A stretch of DNA of 64,000 nucleotides, taken from positions 310,001 to 374,000 of the forward strand of contig CAUJLY010000005.1 of the NCBI GenBank assembly GCA_963281155.1, given 5' to 3'. Within the stretch, counting starts at the first letter, position 1, and every line of letters starts with the position of its first letter. Source of the DNA: Rhabditophanes sp. KR3021. Its lineage: Eukaryota; Nematoda; Chromadorea; Rhabditida; Alloionematidae. Below are positions 33,332 to 45,200 of the stretch, piece by piece. The translations under genes and the position numbers were made by a program. The notes under the pieces are model-generated. The model saw only the letters and a list, made by a program, of their open reading frames with translations, was not told the origin of the DNA and did not search any database.

Positions 33332-33823
33332 TTTGTGGAGTACAATGTTAGTGTGGGTGAACTTGTGCGAAGAAGTGGCGCATAAACGTACACACTTTTA
33401 CTCTACTTCCAATCAAGATACCAAACAACCTCCTACCGAGAAATAATGTGGTCACGAACTAAAAGATTGGAGGGTCGCCTCTTCTCCCTTTCTAGATTGT
33501 TCTCTCCCAACTTTGGTTCCTTTTAATTTGCTTTTATGCCACATAAAGACAATCAAATTTAGTTATAATTTAACCAACGCATTTATTTATTTCCTTTCTA
33601 ATTTTTTTGATCTTTATGTCATTGATTGGCGATTAGGTTTAGGTGACGTCACTGCACGTATCCAGTTGGTCGTTGTTTCGTAACTTTTGGAATAAGTTTG
33701 TTATTTTGGTCGCTTTGATGCCTTCAACACGTCTAGCCTTTAGTTATATTTCATTTAACTTTGTTTACTTACAGAGCCACCTACTTTGCCATATTATTGT
33801 TGAAAGCAAAGTCCCTCGGCACC
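33332..33823. other. Shared upstream region of NUF2 (minus) and importin alpha (plus)
   Basis: Divergent promoter interval. An acceptor-like ttacttacag at about 33765-33774 lies before the importin start and may take a spliced leader or end a 5' UTR intron. Confidence 0.45.
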
Positions 33824-35403
33824 ATGAATCAAGAACGTCAGCAGCAATACAAAAATGCTTCAAAAGACAGTGAGTCTTTAAGAAAAAATCGCGTGGAAAC
33901 TTCCGTGTCTCTTCGGAAAGAGAAGCGGGAAGAAGCCTTGTCGAAGAGAAGGAATATTCACGACGAGCATGACCCTTCCACGAGTTCCTATGGAGAGGAC
34001 ATGTCCGTTGCCAGTGGACCATTCGACCGCAATCGCTTGATGGAGATTGTCCAAGAAGCGAAGTCCGCTGATCCCGCCAAGAAGTTGTTAGCAGTAACGC
34101 AAGCTAGGAAGTTGTTATCAAGTGACAAAAATCCACCTATCGATGACTTGATAAGCTCCGACATCCTTCCTATTCTTGTTGAATGCCTCAATACCGAACA
34201 AAAGGACCTTCAATTTGAAGCTGCATGGGCCCTCACAAACATCGCCTCCGGAACCTCGGAACAAACTAGAGCTGTCGTACAGGCAGGAGCCGTTCCACGC
34301 TTCCTGGACCTTCTTGTTTCACCACACTTGAATGTTTGTGAACAAGCTGTTTGGGCACTCGGTAATATCATCGGGGACGGGCCACACTTCAGAGATTATT
34401 GCATCAAACTTGGCATTATCCCTCTTCTGTTGAAATTCGTGGACCCAGATATTTCCATCAACTTCTTGAGAAACGTCACTTGGGTGATGGTTAACCTCTG
34501 CAGATCCAAGGACCCAGCTCCGTCATTGAACACTGTCACTGCCCTCCTTCCAGCCCTCCAAGTCCTCATCCACCACATCGATGCCTCAGTCTTGGTAGAT
34601 ACCGTTTGGGCCTTGTCATACCTGACCGACAGTGGAAACGAACAAATCCAGGCAGTAATTTCAGCCCAAGTAGTCCCCAAACTCGTTGACTTGCTCGGCC
34701 ATGAGGATGGAAAGGTACAGACTGCAGCCCTTCGTGCAGTTGGAAACATCGTCACCGGAACCGACGACCAAACTCAGCATGTGATTGATGCGGGTGCCCT
34801 TCAAAGAATGGTCCCACTCTTGACGCACTCAAAGTCAAAGATCAACAAGGAAGCTGTTTGGTTTGTGTCAAATATTACTGCTGGCCTTGAAGCTCAAGTC
34901 CAGGCAGTTATCGAGGCGGATCTTGTGCCGCTAATCATTCACCTCTTGGAGAGAGGAGACAACTTGACACAAAAGGTTAGTTTGTTTACTTGGGATGCTT
35001 TAATTAATCCACATTGCTTCAGGAAGCTGCTTGGGCCATCTCCAACGTCACCATCTCCGGAAATGGGAATCAAGTGAAATACATGGTCGAGAAAGGAGTC
35101 ATTCCACCCTTTTGCAACCTCCTCACCATCAAAGACACCCAAATTGTTCAAGTAGTCTTAGACGGCCTCCTCAACATCCTCAAAAAGTCGTACCCTTACG
35201 TGGAGCAAGTAGTCCAAATCATCGAAGAGTGCGGAGGACTAGACAAGATCGAGCACCTCCAAAACCACGAAAATGAAGACATCTACAGGCTTGCCTTCGA
35301 CATCATAGACAACTACTTCTCCCCAGACGACAACGAAGATGTGATGGGAGATGGAAGTGCACCGGCGGCCGGTGAAGGGGCTCCTCCAGGATTCGACTTT
35401 TAG
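33824..35403 (+). CDS. Importin alpha (karyopherin alpha)
   Basis: Exons 33824-34975 and 35023-35403 (intron 47 nt) give 510 residues. Start at [11 protein letters not shown]; upstream in-frame codons look like UTR. The N-terminal importin-beta-binding region ([26 protein letters not shown]) is followed by about ten armadillo repeats with the Trp-Asn ladder ([83 protein letters not shown]) and an acidic tail ending GFDF. It binds classical nuclear localisation signals and links cargo to importin beta for nuclear import. All repeat positions that line the NLS groove are present. Nematodes have three paralogues; I cannot say which this is. Confidence 0.95.
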
Positions 35404-36204
35404 GATGGGGACGTCTATTGCTTCTTGACACACAAAAACCAATAACTTTCTTTTGTCCAGTATCAACGAAAAAGACAGACACAAGTCAAGTCAATTACAT
35501 CAACTACTTTGCCGCCGCCACCTTCCTTCCACCTCTTCCACACATCCCTTCTCTCCTCTACCTTACCCACCAACAAACAAATATTTCCTCACGTCAAAAA
35601 TGCGCTCCTGGTCCTGTCGATGCAACATTACAAAAAACACTTTTCGTCTAAAAATCAAAATAAATCAACTTTTCGGGTCAAACAACAATTTTGAACAGCA
35701 TCGGTGTACCAGTCGACGAATCAACCTTTTCGAGACAACATTATATTATATATCAACTACAAAAAAGAAAAAATAAGTATAATTAGTTTACATATTAAAA
35801 ATTAAAAGCTCCTCCAAAAGCGATCCACATACCATCTTGCATAGTCTAAATTGTTGTTGTGTCTTAATAATGATCACTATCAACCACTTTCCCTTTTGAA
35901 ATTAATATAAACTATTTACTTATCATCTTATTCGACAACTTTTTTGCTTTTTTATATCATTGTCGGTATTTATACTATTTTGTAGACACCTTTTTGTTAT
36001 TTATGTAGTGGAGGTGACATTTCAAGTATCTTTCCTTTTTAATATAATGAATTAATAATTTTATAACAAATTTATTATCCCTTTTGTAGCTGTTGATTAT
36101 CAGTCTATTTATTTAAAATAAAAACTTATTACGTTTAGACCTTCTTTTTTAAATTCATTTATAGGAGATTGAAGTTATTGGGTCCGTTGGATAGAGTAAG
36201 AAGG
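35404..36204. other. 3' UTR of importin alpha and AT-rich spacer
   Basis: 35404-35770 is pyrimidine- and purine-biased UTR-like sequence. 35770-36170 is AT-rich. An acceptor ttcatttatag at 36155-36165 precedes the RAD17-like start. Confidence 0.4.
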
Positions 36205-37547
36205 ATGTTGTTAAAAATTCCTGAACTGATAGATGACGAAGATGTGGCAATGCATCCGGCCAAAATAAGCGAAGTAAGACAATTTGGTTGATTATTAAAT
36301 AAACTGTACTTTAGATAAGAACAGCTTTTCAAGACATAATTCTTTCTAAGGCTAAGTCCAATTTGATTTTACTGTCTGGCCCTAGTGGCTCCTCCAAATA
36401 TTCATTGATCAAAGTTCTGTCCGAAGAAAATATGTTGCCAGAAGTGACCTTTGACACAACCACTCTTTCAAAGTTAGAAGAGGACATGGATGAGGATTTT
36501 AGTGGGGAGAGATGTTCAGCCCTCACACCTTTCACCCGCTTCCTACGAAACAATGACAAGTGTGGAGGACGTGGCAAACCGAAGATTCAAAGGTGTCTAG
36601 TCATCAAACAACTTCCACATGTTTGTTACGAAGATTCGCGGCTCTTTCATTCTCTTGTAAAGAATGAGCTTAAGAGAATGAGATTCAGTGTAGTTGTCTT
36701 TTGTCTGACTACTTCGAACAACGAAAAGTACAAGTATCAATTCATGCGTCTCTTTACTGATGACTTCGTCAAAGAACTGAATATCAAATGCATCAAAGTT
36801 AATCCAATTGCTGAAAGGTACATGAAAGAGCCACTGAAAAGGATTATTCAACTGAATCAAATCAAAATTAGTGGTCCCATGTTAAAGACAATAATGGACA
36901 ATTGCTTTGGAGACATTCGGAAAGCTGTCAATATGATTTGGATGTCTCGGGATGAAGGCGGCTGTTTAAAGCCAAGGACTTTGGTAAATTTCAATGAGCT
37001 TTCACATGATTATTTTGACGTCTTAGGAGGTATCTTTTACGCAACAAGAATCCCAAAGAATATTCCTCAGTCGCGACTTGAATCTGAAAATTTGGTATGG
37101 AGAGAGTGTAGCCACCTAAGGAGAAAAGAGCCAACCAAAAGAAATCTAGAACTTCTGATCAACCAAATTTCTTCATCCCAATTAGAAGACCAAATCATGA
37201 AGCATTTTATCTCATTCAATCAAAATTTCGCTTGTATCCGCAAACTATATGGCATGATAATTAGTCTAAACAATGAATTCGGCTACAGAGGTGAACGGTA
37301 TGAGAGTGGACTCTTTGAATATTACTTTCAAAATGTCTTGATTCCGGCTATTATGTTTCTTAATTATAAACAAGTCAGGCCCAAAGGAATGTACAAGTTT
37401 GATAGTGCTAAGAAAAAGGAGTTCAGAGATAAGAGGATCGATGTGTATGAAAAGAAGCTTAAGCTGGATGAGCAGTATGGTACCATCTTCAGTACGGCTG
37501 ACCTAGAGAATTATGAAGGCATTGATGAGGACCGGTTTTTGAGATGA
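36205..37547 (+). CDS. RAD17: RAD17-like checkpoint clamp loader (AAA+ ATPase)
   Basis: Exons 36205-36273 and 36315-37547 (intron 41 nt) give 433 residues. DVAMHPAKI and then NLILLSGPSGSSKYSLIKVL match the RAD17 start and Walker A. Further on are VNPIAERYMKEPLKRI and NCFGDIRKAVNMIWMS, the sensor-2-like region typical of RAD17 and related RFC large subunits. RAD17 loads the 9-1-1 clamp at damaged DNA to trigger the ATR checkpoint. The Walker A is degenerate: the Ser/Thr that normally follows the Lys is Tyr, and the Walker B area has only weak acidic residues. The protein is also shorter than most RAD17 proteins. It could be a fast-evolving orthologue with weakened ATP hydrolysis. Confidence 0.66.
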
Positions 37548-38414
37548 TATTTTTGTTGGAATGTAAAATAGATACTTCCAATGTAATAGCCATTTAAATG
37601 ATAAATTATATTTTCAAATTACTCGATGAGTAACAACTAATACAGGCAATATTTTAGAAGTTTAACTTTTGGTGTCATAACATTCATAAATAAACAATCT
37701 TCACTACATTTTTTCATTTTAAAATTATCCTGCCAGATGCCATTGATTACATGCTGCTCCATATGATGTAGCATTCACTAAATTAGTTTTAATTAACAAC
37801 ATCATTCGGAATGAACAAGAATGATGATAGCAAATAGTATCTTTTTCTTATCAAATTATTGCTATTAATAAAAGATCTTTAGTAGATTTTATGATAGAAA
37901 TATATGAACAAGATAAAATTGTTAATTAGATTGACTTTTTAAAGTTTAATGATAGAAAGTATAAATGATTTTAATTGAATTTCATCATTATTATTTGTTG
38001 GTAATGGGCTAATTGATGAAGTCGTATAATTTATTAAATTTGTTCATTTAAACTGATAAGACAAGTAATTTAAATTTATTTTTATAGATATTGAGGTTGT
38101 AAAAAGATTAATCGAGGCAATGTAATTAATTATTTAAACTTTTTGATAGACTAATCCGTAATTTTTCACAAAATACGTGGTCGTTTTACACGCTCAGCGA
38201 GTGGCTTGATGAAGTAATCAAACATCAAAGCTTCTGGGCGAGGTTCAACCAAAGATGTGTTTCGAAAGAAACTGCGCGACAAAGAACTTCATGAATCCAA
38301 TACTCAAAATTAATGTCTTTATCATCCAAAAGCACAAACCACACATAGAATATTTCATCATCTCTAAAAAAATTATTTATAAAAATGATATTACACTTAC
38401 ATATGCTTTTCCAT
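37548..38414. other. AT-rich spacer
   Basis: No gene seen on the plus strand. On the minus strand a frame at 38225-38431 (RDDEIFYVWFVLLDDKD) may be a 3' exon of the neighbouring small gene, after an acceptor-like tttttttag. Confidence 0.35.
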
Positions 38415-38753
38415 TTATTCACATTCATCATCTTTGAAAGTACCTAAAAATATTTCTTTCCCATCAAAAGTTGATTTGATACTAACACCACTTTCCTTTA
38501 AAATTTTTAATTTAGACGTTTGATCATTTGAGTCAAAGTTGCTGTGATCAAAGTCAATATGTTTTAAAAGTTGGGTGCTTTTACCATCTCCTTTGAGCTC
38601 ATGAGTCAAGATTAGGGCGGTGTCTTTGTAAAGAGCGAGTACGATGGCAAGAATAGATGCTTTAGCATACGTTACTTTCAGAATGTTTTGATCAGAAAAT
38701 GGTACATGATCTTCTTTTATTCCCCCAAAATAGATTGTATTTTCTTCAGACAT
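38415..38753 (-). CDS. Small hypothetical protein
   Basis: A 112-codon frame with ATG (MSEENTIYFGGIKEDH) and coding-like composition: alternating beta-type strands ILKVTYAKASILAIVLAL and TALILTHELKGDGKSTQ, then STFDGKEIFLGTFKDDE. It may continue into a second exon at about 38360-38225, which starts with a very similar RDDE stretch, but no donor gives a clean frame. Family not recognised. No signal peptide or membrane segment. Confidence 0.45.
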   Translation of the reverse strand: MSEENTIYFGGIKEDHVPFSDQNILKVTYAKASILAIVLALYKDTALILTHELKGDGKSTQLLKHIDFDHSNFDSNDQTSKLKILKESGVSIKSTFDGKEIFLGTFKDDECE

Positions 38754-39632
38754 TATATACTCTAAAATGAATTGATAAATAATATTAATAAATATGTATT
38801 TTGAATATAAAAATAACGCGAAGAAAGATGATGTAAACAGTAGAATGATAATTGATTTAAGCGTATATGTATAGAAATAAAAAGAAAGAGTAAGTATGAA
38901 TCTGCTATGAAGAAAACAACACTCGTGTCTCTATTGTTGACTTGAAATCTAACAAGACCACGTTAAGGCTGATGTCTTGAAACAATACGGAATTAAGGGT
39001 TGCAGTGTATGTTAATTTTGATTTTGGATAATATTAAAACTCATAACTTTATGTATGAAAATACTTGCATAATGTAGCAATTATTAGTTCAATATTTTAT
39101 GATTTATAAAACGTCAGATATTGTTTCAATTATGATTAATATCAAATTGAAGAATAGTAAATAATTATAAATTCACTTGTATGTCAATAAATGTTGATTT
39201 TTTTGTGTAGTATTATGAATATTAGGTAATTCTTATATTCATATTACAATTTTTGTGTTTATATCCTTTTCTTATTCTTATATTAGCTGATACTCCACTA
39301 CCTCATTATTTTGCGGGTCTAAAATCAGATTTAAGGACTGAAGTTAAAACAAAGCCGTCATCATCAGAAGTTCTTAAGGAACCCAATCTGCATATATTAA
39401 ATTGAACAACAACTATTTTTTCTTTTACTAAAGTATTTGATAATCTCTTATAACCTAACTTAGTCTTTCTCCATTTTACGAGATCCATTATTATAACTGT
39501 AATCCTTATCTAATATCTCACTTTACTTGTACACTAAATTTAATTAACAAATTTCTGCCTAAATAATCAACTTTTTTTACAAATCCTTTTATTTCACTTT
39601 AAAAATATTGATATACAGTAATAAAAACATAT
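38754..39632. other. AT-rich spacer
   Basis: A 60-codon minus-strand frame at 39306-39488 starts with ATG (MDLVKWRKTKLGYKRL) and looks weakly coding, but it has no recognisable domain or splice partner. Otherwise nothing supportable. Confidence 0.35.
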
Positions 39633-41063
39633 TTAAATAGGAGTAGATAAAATACGTGGTCCATAAACAAGTACATACGCACAATGCCAATCTCCCCCAC
39701 CGGACAATTTGAGAACTTGCTCTTCAGTGACAGGTTCGACATGCTCATCATCACACATAACCCATTTCCCACCTTCGATCTTGACCCAACCAACGTAGTG
39801 ACCAGCATTGGCATAACGGCCTTTGTGCGTGATGACGGCTTGGAGTTCGTACATTCCTGAATTATTTGAGCCGGCATCATCTTGGAACGAGAAAGGATGC
39901 TTCTTGTAGGTTAATCCTTCTAAGTCTTCTTTCTTCCTGTGAACCATTGCATCATCTTCCTCTTTGAAGGCAATTCTGGCTGGTTTCAGCTTTTCTTGCA
40001 GTTCACTACTACACATCTCAATGACATCTAGATGCATCGAAAACTTGACATCTTTCAAGATCTTGGCATTCACCTTTCCTTTTTCCTTGTAAAAGAACCT
40101 GACTAATTGGACAGACAAGTAAGCAGGAAGTCTGTCAATGACGGTATTCTTCTCGTACTGGCAATTCCTTCCCATCTCCTCCGACATCTTCTCAAGATGT
40201 TCCTTCATCTTAGCTTTCAACCCACTTTGAAGGTACTTCACATCCGCATTCAGGTAACAGGACAGTTGTAAAAACTCCTCTGAACCGACGGAGGGAGCTT
40301 CGCTTTCCGACTCCACATTTTTCATCGTCCAAATCATCCGGCCCTCGAAGAGCTTCGAGAACTTGGTAGTGCCAGTGCCGGGGATAGTTAGCTTTGAAAA
40401 GAGAAATTTGGAGATTTCACAGAAAGCCTCATTGGCATCTTGTTGTTCGAGGCCTCCTTGTGGAGTCAAAGTAGCCATTTGAGGGCAGAATTTGTGGAAC
40501 AGATTAAGTAAGTTGACCGGAACAGTTACCCCATTCGTTTTCTTGTCGTTTTCCATTTGTCTGAACAAAGTCTGAGTGCCGAGGGTGAAATGATTACCAT
40601 GCGAAGAATCATTAGGGTTGGGAACATAAGAAGAGACCGCAGTACATAATTCTGGGACAGAGCGGAGTGCTTGGAGTGTAGCATTAAGGTAACAAGTATT
40701 CCCTAGATTCTTAAAACCAGCTGGCAAGATAATGCCATCGGCAGTGACATCTACTTGCATGGCTGTGTCTTCTGGAGACGTGACAACAGGAATCGAGACC
40801 ACACTACCCATCATCATCAGCATGGCTCCCTCACTCAATGTAAGGCCTTTCCAGTCATTGTCATCGAGTACTTTCCCCTGAAATATCATTTCATAAAAGT
40901 GTGTCCAATCACAAATAATACATACCTTGATTAAGACTTTTTGTCTCTCCTGAACAACTCCAGTCAACTCAAATAACTTTGTCTTCAAGACGATTGGCGG
41001 TTGTTGTTGGTCGACGTCAATCGAATACTTTTCTGGGCCCCACTTTACGTTTACAGTTGGCAT
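39633..41063 (-). CDS. usp-14: Ubiquitin carboxyl-terminal hydrolase 14 (proteasome-associated)
   Basis: Exons 41063-40926 and 40877-39633. The 48-nt intron (gtatgt...atttcag) has no stop and keeps the frame, so it is easily mistaken for coding sequence. Removing it gives VLIK-GKVLDD and 460 residues. An N-terminal ubiquitin-like domain (VNVKWGPEKYSIDV, SEGAMLMMMGS) is followed by the USP core: Cys box GFKNLGNTCYLNATLQ with the catalytic Cys, QQDANEAF, and His box NAGHYVGWVKIEGGKWVMCDDEHV with the catalytic His. The enzyme binds the 26S proteasome through the ubiquitin-like domain and trims ubiquitin from substrates. All catalytic residues are retained. Confidence 0.93.
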   Translation of the reverse strand: MPTVNVKWGPEKYSIDVDQQQPPIVLKTKLFELTGVVQERQKVLIKVCIICDWTHFYEMIFQGKVLDDNDWKGLTLSEGAMLMMMGSVVSIPVVTSPEDTAMQVDVTADGIILPAGFKNLGNTCYLNATLQALRSVPELCTAVSSYVPNPNDSSHGNHFTLGTQTLFRQMENDKKTNGVTVPVNLLNLFHKFCPQMATLTPQGGLEQQDANEAFCEISKFLFSKLTIPGTGTTKFSKLFEGRMIWTMKNVESESEAPSVGSEEFLQLSCYLNADVKYLQSGLKAKMKEHLEKMSEEMGRNCQYEKNTVIDRLPAYLSVQLVRFFYKEKGKVNAKILKDVKFSMHLDVIEMCSSELQEKLKPARIAFKEEDDAMVHRKKEDLEGLTYKKHPFSFQDDAGSNNSGMYELQAVITHKGRYANAGHYVGWVKIEGGKWVMCDDEHVEPVTEEQVLKLSGGGDWHCAYVLVYGPRILSTPI

Positions 41064-41359
41064 GGCTAAATAAATTAGGTTTATAAATTAGATTAGTCTG
41101 AATCTGGAAACAAAAAGAAGAGGTTAGGATGCTTTGCAAAGAAAACAATTAGGATGGTAGCGAAATGATGACAGTGTGTTTGGCTGATATGGAAACAATC
41201 GTTTTGGGATTTTGGTGAGTTGGGGTAAGGTGGTAAAATAAGGGAGGAGGAAGCGGCTATTCAATACACAATCTATTTTTTAGGGCTTGTGTGTGTCGAG
41301 GTCAACTTGAGTTGTGTAGATCAACATGACTTGCCATACTAAAATGGCATTCGATTCAA

Positions 41360-42037
41360 ATGTTTTTGCTATACGTTGCCCTTTTTGCTAGTGCTGTCAC
41401 AATTTGTGACTTTGCCCCTGGTAATGAATTCCACAAAGCTGCGTCTAATATTTTTCATGTTATGGGCGAAGCTAATATAGTTCGCAAATGCCAATGCAGT
41501 GAAGTCAATGCTTGTAAGGAGTCAGCTTTTTTAGACAACAAAGAAGGGTGCACAGATGAATGCATTCACTTTTTACAATACCTCCACTCAGATCAAACAG
41601 AATTGAAGAGATGTTTTGGGGAATCTACGACACCAATGGCATCTTTCCAAAGTGAATACAATTGCGATGCTTACGACTATTGCACCAAGTCCGGACAACC
41701 AACAATCTACATCCCTTTATACAACCTTACTCACTACCACCTCAACATGCCACTCAAACCGAAAGGCCAAGAGGTGACGAAGTTCAAGATCCACCAAAAT
41801 TACTTCAACAAATTCTCCCAATGCGTAAACAGATGCTTCAAAAGAAATGCCGTAACTTGTTTCAAGGGCAAAAGGTGCGGGGTCGAATTGAACGAATTCA
41901 ACAAATCTACAGCCAAGCAAATTGAGTACTGCTCCTGCATGAATCCAGTCGCCAACTTATTCCTAACAAACATTTGCCATTGTCTTAACGATAACCTCCA
42001 AATCACCCAATTAAGCGACATTTGTCCAAAGTTGTAA
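41360..42037 (+). CDS. Cysteine-rich secreted protein
   Basis: A single exon of 225 residues. The start MFLLYVALFASAVT is a signal peptide. The mature part has about 18 Cys residues in pairs (KCQCSEVNAC, GCTDEC, YNCDAYDYC, QCVNRCF, YCSC, ICHC), an even number consistent with disulfides, and N-glycosylation sites NLTH and NKST. No transmembrane segment. I do not recognise the family. It lies divergently from usp-14 with about 300 bp between the starts. Confidence 0.65.
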   Translation: MFLLYVALFASAVTICDFAPGNEFHKAASNIFHVMGEANIVRKCQCSEVNACKESAFLDNKEGCTDECIHFLQYLHSDQTELKRCFGESTTPMASFQSEYNCDAYDYCTKSGQPTIYIPLYNLTHYHLNMPLKPKGQEVTKFKIHQNYFNKFSQCVNRCFKRNAVTCFKGKRCGVELNEFNKSTAKQIEYCSCMNPVANLFLTNICHCLNDNLQITQLSDICPKL

Positions 42038-42200
42038 TAAATCATTTTAAATAAACACACACATGTACATACTTTTATAGTCTCAAAGCGACACAATTAT
42101 TCTTACATTGGAAGGGAATGTATATAAAAAGATACATTTCATTTGTCTTGATCTTGAATAATCTTGTAATAATTGCGTGATCTTAAATAACCTTATAGCA

Positions 42201-42214
42201 ATTGTTTGTTTCAG
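42201..42214 (+). promoter_or_regulatory. Probable trans-splice acceptor of nuo-1
   Basis: The run attgtttgtttcag ends two bases before the start codon of the complex I gene, the expected position for spliced-leader addition. Confidence 0.5.
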
Positions 42215-42216
42215 GG

Positions 42217-45200
42217 ATGGTTTTGACTCTTTCCAGATTGACTGGATCATTAGGACAGAAAGGTGAGTTTGTATAAATTGGGTATAAATTAAATTTAACT
42301 TAGGTATTGCCTTAACTGCCCGAAACTTAACTACCGCAACACCACCAGTAACCAAAAAAACTGAAAAAACCCACTATGGAGATTTAAAGGACGAAGATCG
42401 TATATTCACCAATCTTTACGGCAAACACGACTACCGCCTCAAGGGAGCTTTAGAAAGAGGAGACTGGTACAAGACAAAGGAAATCATCCTTAAAGGCCAA
42501 GACTGGATCCTTAAAGAAATGGCAACATCTGGGCTTCGAGGTCGTGGTGGAGCTGGATTCCCTTCAGGAATGAAGTGGGGTTTCATGAAAAAACCATTCG
42601 ATGGCCGTCCAAAGTACCTGGTCGTTAATGCCGATGAAGGTGAACCAGGCACCTGCAAGGACAGAGAAATTATGCGTCATGATCCCCACAAATTGATCGA
42701 GGGTTGTTTAATCGCTGGAGTTTCTATGGGTGCCCGGGCTGCTTACATTTATATTCGTGGTGAATTTTACAATGAAGGGTGGGTTGCTTTTGGAGGAATT
42801 TAACTAATTATTTTTATTTTAGTTAGTTCAAAGGAGATTAGATAGAGTTATTAATTAAAAGTACACCAAAAAGGACTAATACTTTAAAATGGATATACAC
42901 ACAAATCGTTTAGAATTTATGTGGCCAGTTGGGTATTTTCGTTGGGTCAATTAACAAATTGAGGAGAAGTCCGATTATAAAAATTAAATCCCTTTGTTTA
43001 TGAATACCATTAGATCCTTCTTTGCTCCAGGACAGAGCAACTTTTTGTACATTACGTCAGATAAACCGTACGGACAAATCTTAAATGACAGGTGGTAACG
43101 AACTGTGACCCCTTTAAGTTTGATTCCAAGCATATAAACAAAAACAAGTAGCAGGTTATTAACTAATTATTAACATTTCAGCCGTCATCTTGCAAGAAGC
43201 CATCCACGAAGCCTACAAGGCAGGTTATATTGGCAAAGATTGTTTCGGAACCGGCTACAACTTCGACATCTTTGTTCATCGTGGGATGGGAGCATACATC
43301 TGCGGAGAAGAGACAGCTTTGATTGAATCCATCGAAGGCAAGCAGGGCAAGCCACGTCTAAAGCCGCCATTCCCGTATGCAACATTCTCGTCTCACCATA
43401 ATTAATCACTTTTTCATTTTAGAGGTAATATAGGAACAATCGAAAAAATCGGACATCAAAAAATTTATTGAAAAAGAGGAAATTTATGAAAAAAGCACAT
43501 TATTGGGTAGTTAAGAGCTCGTGAGCGTTGCTTGATACTCTCCCGAGTTGAAAAGACAAAGACTATTAAAAATCAAAAGTTTCAATTCAAATAAGTAACT
43601 AAATAACCATTCGAATCACACTTATCGATCTTTTGGAAATAATTTACGAAAACATCTTTTATATCATTACATTTATGATAGACGACAAAAAAATTTAGGA
43701 AAAAATTATTTGGAAATGAGTAGATAAGTTAGTGAGTAGTTTGTTTGCAAGATAGTCACAAATCCTTTTGATTGTTTGGGGGTGTTTTTTGAACATCACA
43801 CGTATACTTTTCTTTTGACCATACCATTTCCATAGTTTTATCTTTCATCTGATTCTACTGAAGATATACCAACATAACCTGGCTCTTGGGCAATACCAGA
43901 GGCTGGAGTAATAGCTCTTGCCAAGTAAAGATGACAGTTCTTAGCTCCTTTAATCTTCTTCCAAAAATATTTATTCATATAATTCAAAACTTACACCTTC
44001 GGACCAGACTTTCCAATCAGACTGTTGTTCAGGGTCTCTGCTTCCCTTCTCATCTGAATACATGACCTATCCAGTACATGACAACTTGAAAAGAGTTTGG
44101 CTCCACAAGAATAGCAACTGTGAGTGTATTGGATATCGGCACACTTGGTCTTTTTGATTGTCTGCAAGCAATTTAGAATGAGCGTTTGAAGGTCAGAATC
44201 CGAAGTCATTCCGAAGACTAACTTGTACATTGGCTTAGATACCAAATGTATGTCAGCATACAGTTTAACGTTAGACCTTTTCACATTTTTGCCAAAGTTT
44301 TTCAGTGTATCCTCACTCTTGCACAATAACCTTGAAAGGCTGGTAAAGTAGTTTGATTTTCACTTAAGTTGACTTGAATATTTCATATACATTGTCAAAA
44401 TCGTTCTTAACAGACATAGTTGTACTCCTAATTGCTTTTGCCCAGATTTGAAAGTTAGCATACTCTTCAAAAGCATCTAAGTCCTCTCCTTCACATCTTA
44501 AAGCTGATTGTAGGATTTCTTTTAATAGGTATGCTTTGTCAACAGCAGAGACCTTTTTTGGACCTTCATAGCTTCCGCCATCTTCCAAATTTCTTTTCAG
44601 CTTGACTTGTTTCTTAAATCAAATTAAACGAATTAAATTTAAGCTAATTACGGTTTGCCAATGCACGCTACCTCACAAAACACTTAACCATTTAAAATGA
44701 TTAGGGCATTTGAAAATTATTAAATATTAAACATTTAATTTAAAATTGGTTTCTTGTATTAACTTTTTAATTGTCAGCCGATATTGGTGTTTTCGGATGC
44801 CCAACTACTGTTACGAATGTCGAAACAGTTGCCGTGGCTCCAACTATCTGCAGAAGAGGAGGTGAGTGGTTTGCTTCGTTTGGTAGAGAAAGGAACCGCG
44901 GAACGAAGCTTTTCTGTATTTCCGGACACGTCAACAATCCTTGCACCGTGGAGGAGGAAATGTCTATTCCATTGAAAGATTTACTGGAAAAGCATTGCGG
45001 GGGAGTGATTGGAGGTTGGGACAATTTGTTGGCAGTCATTCCAGGAGGTTCTTCTGTTCCATTGATGCCAAAAGACGTCTGCGACAATGTGTTGATGGAT
45101 TTCGACGCTTTGGTAGCTGCCAAATCTGGGCTAGGAACGGCGGCTGTTATTGTCATGAACAAACAAGCTGACGTGGTCAAGTGCATTGCTAGGTTATCTT

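Noticed and set aside
40878..40925. Extra 16 residues in USP14 (in-frame sequence)
   Set aside because: The segment has perfect GT...ATTTCAG ends and interrupts the ubiquitin-like domain; it is an in-frame intron.
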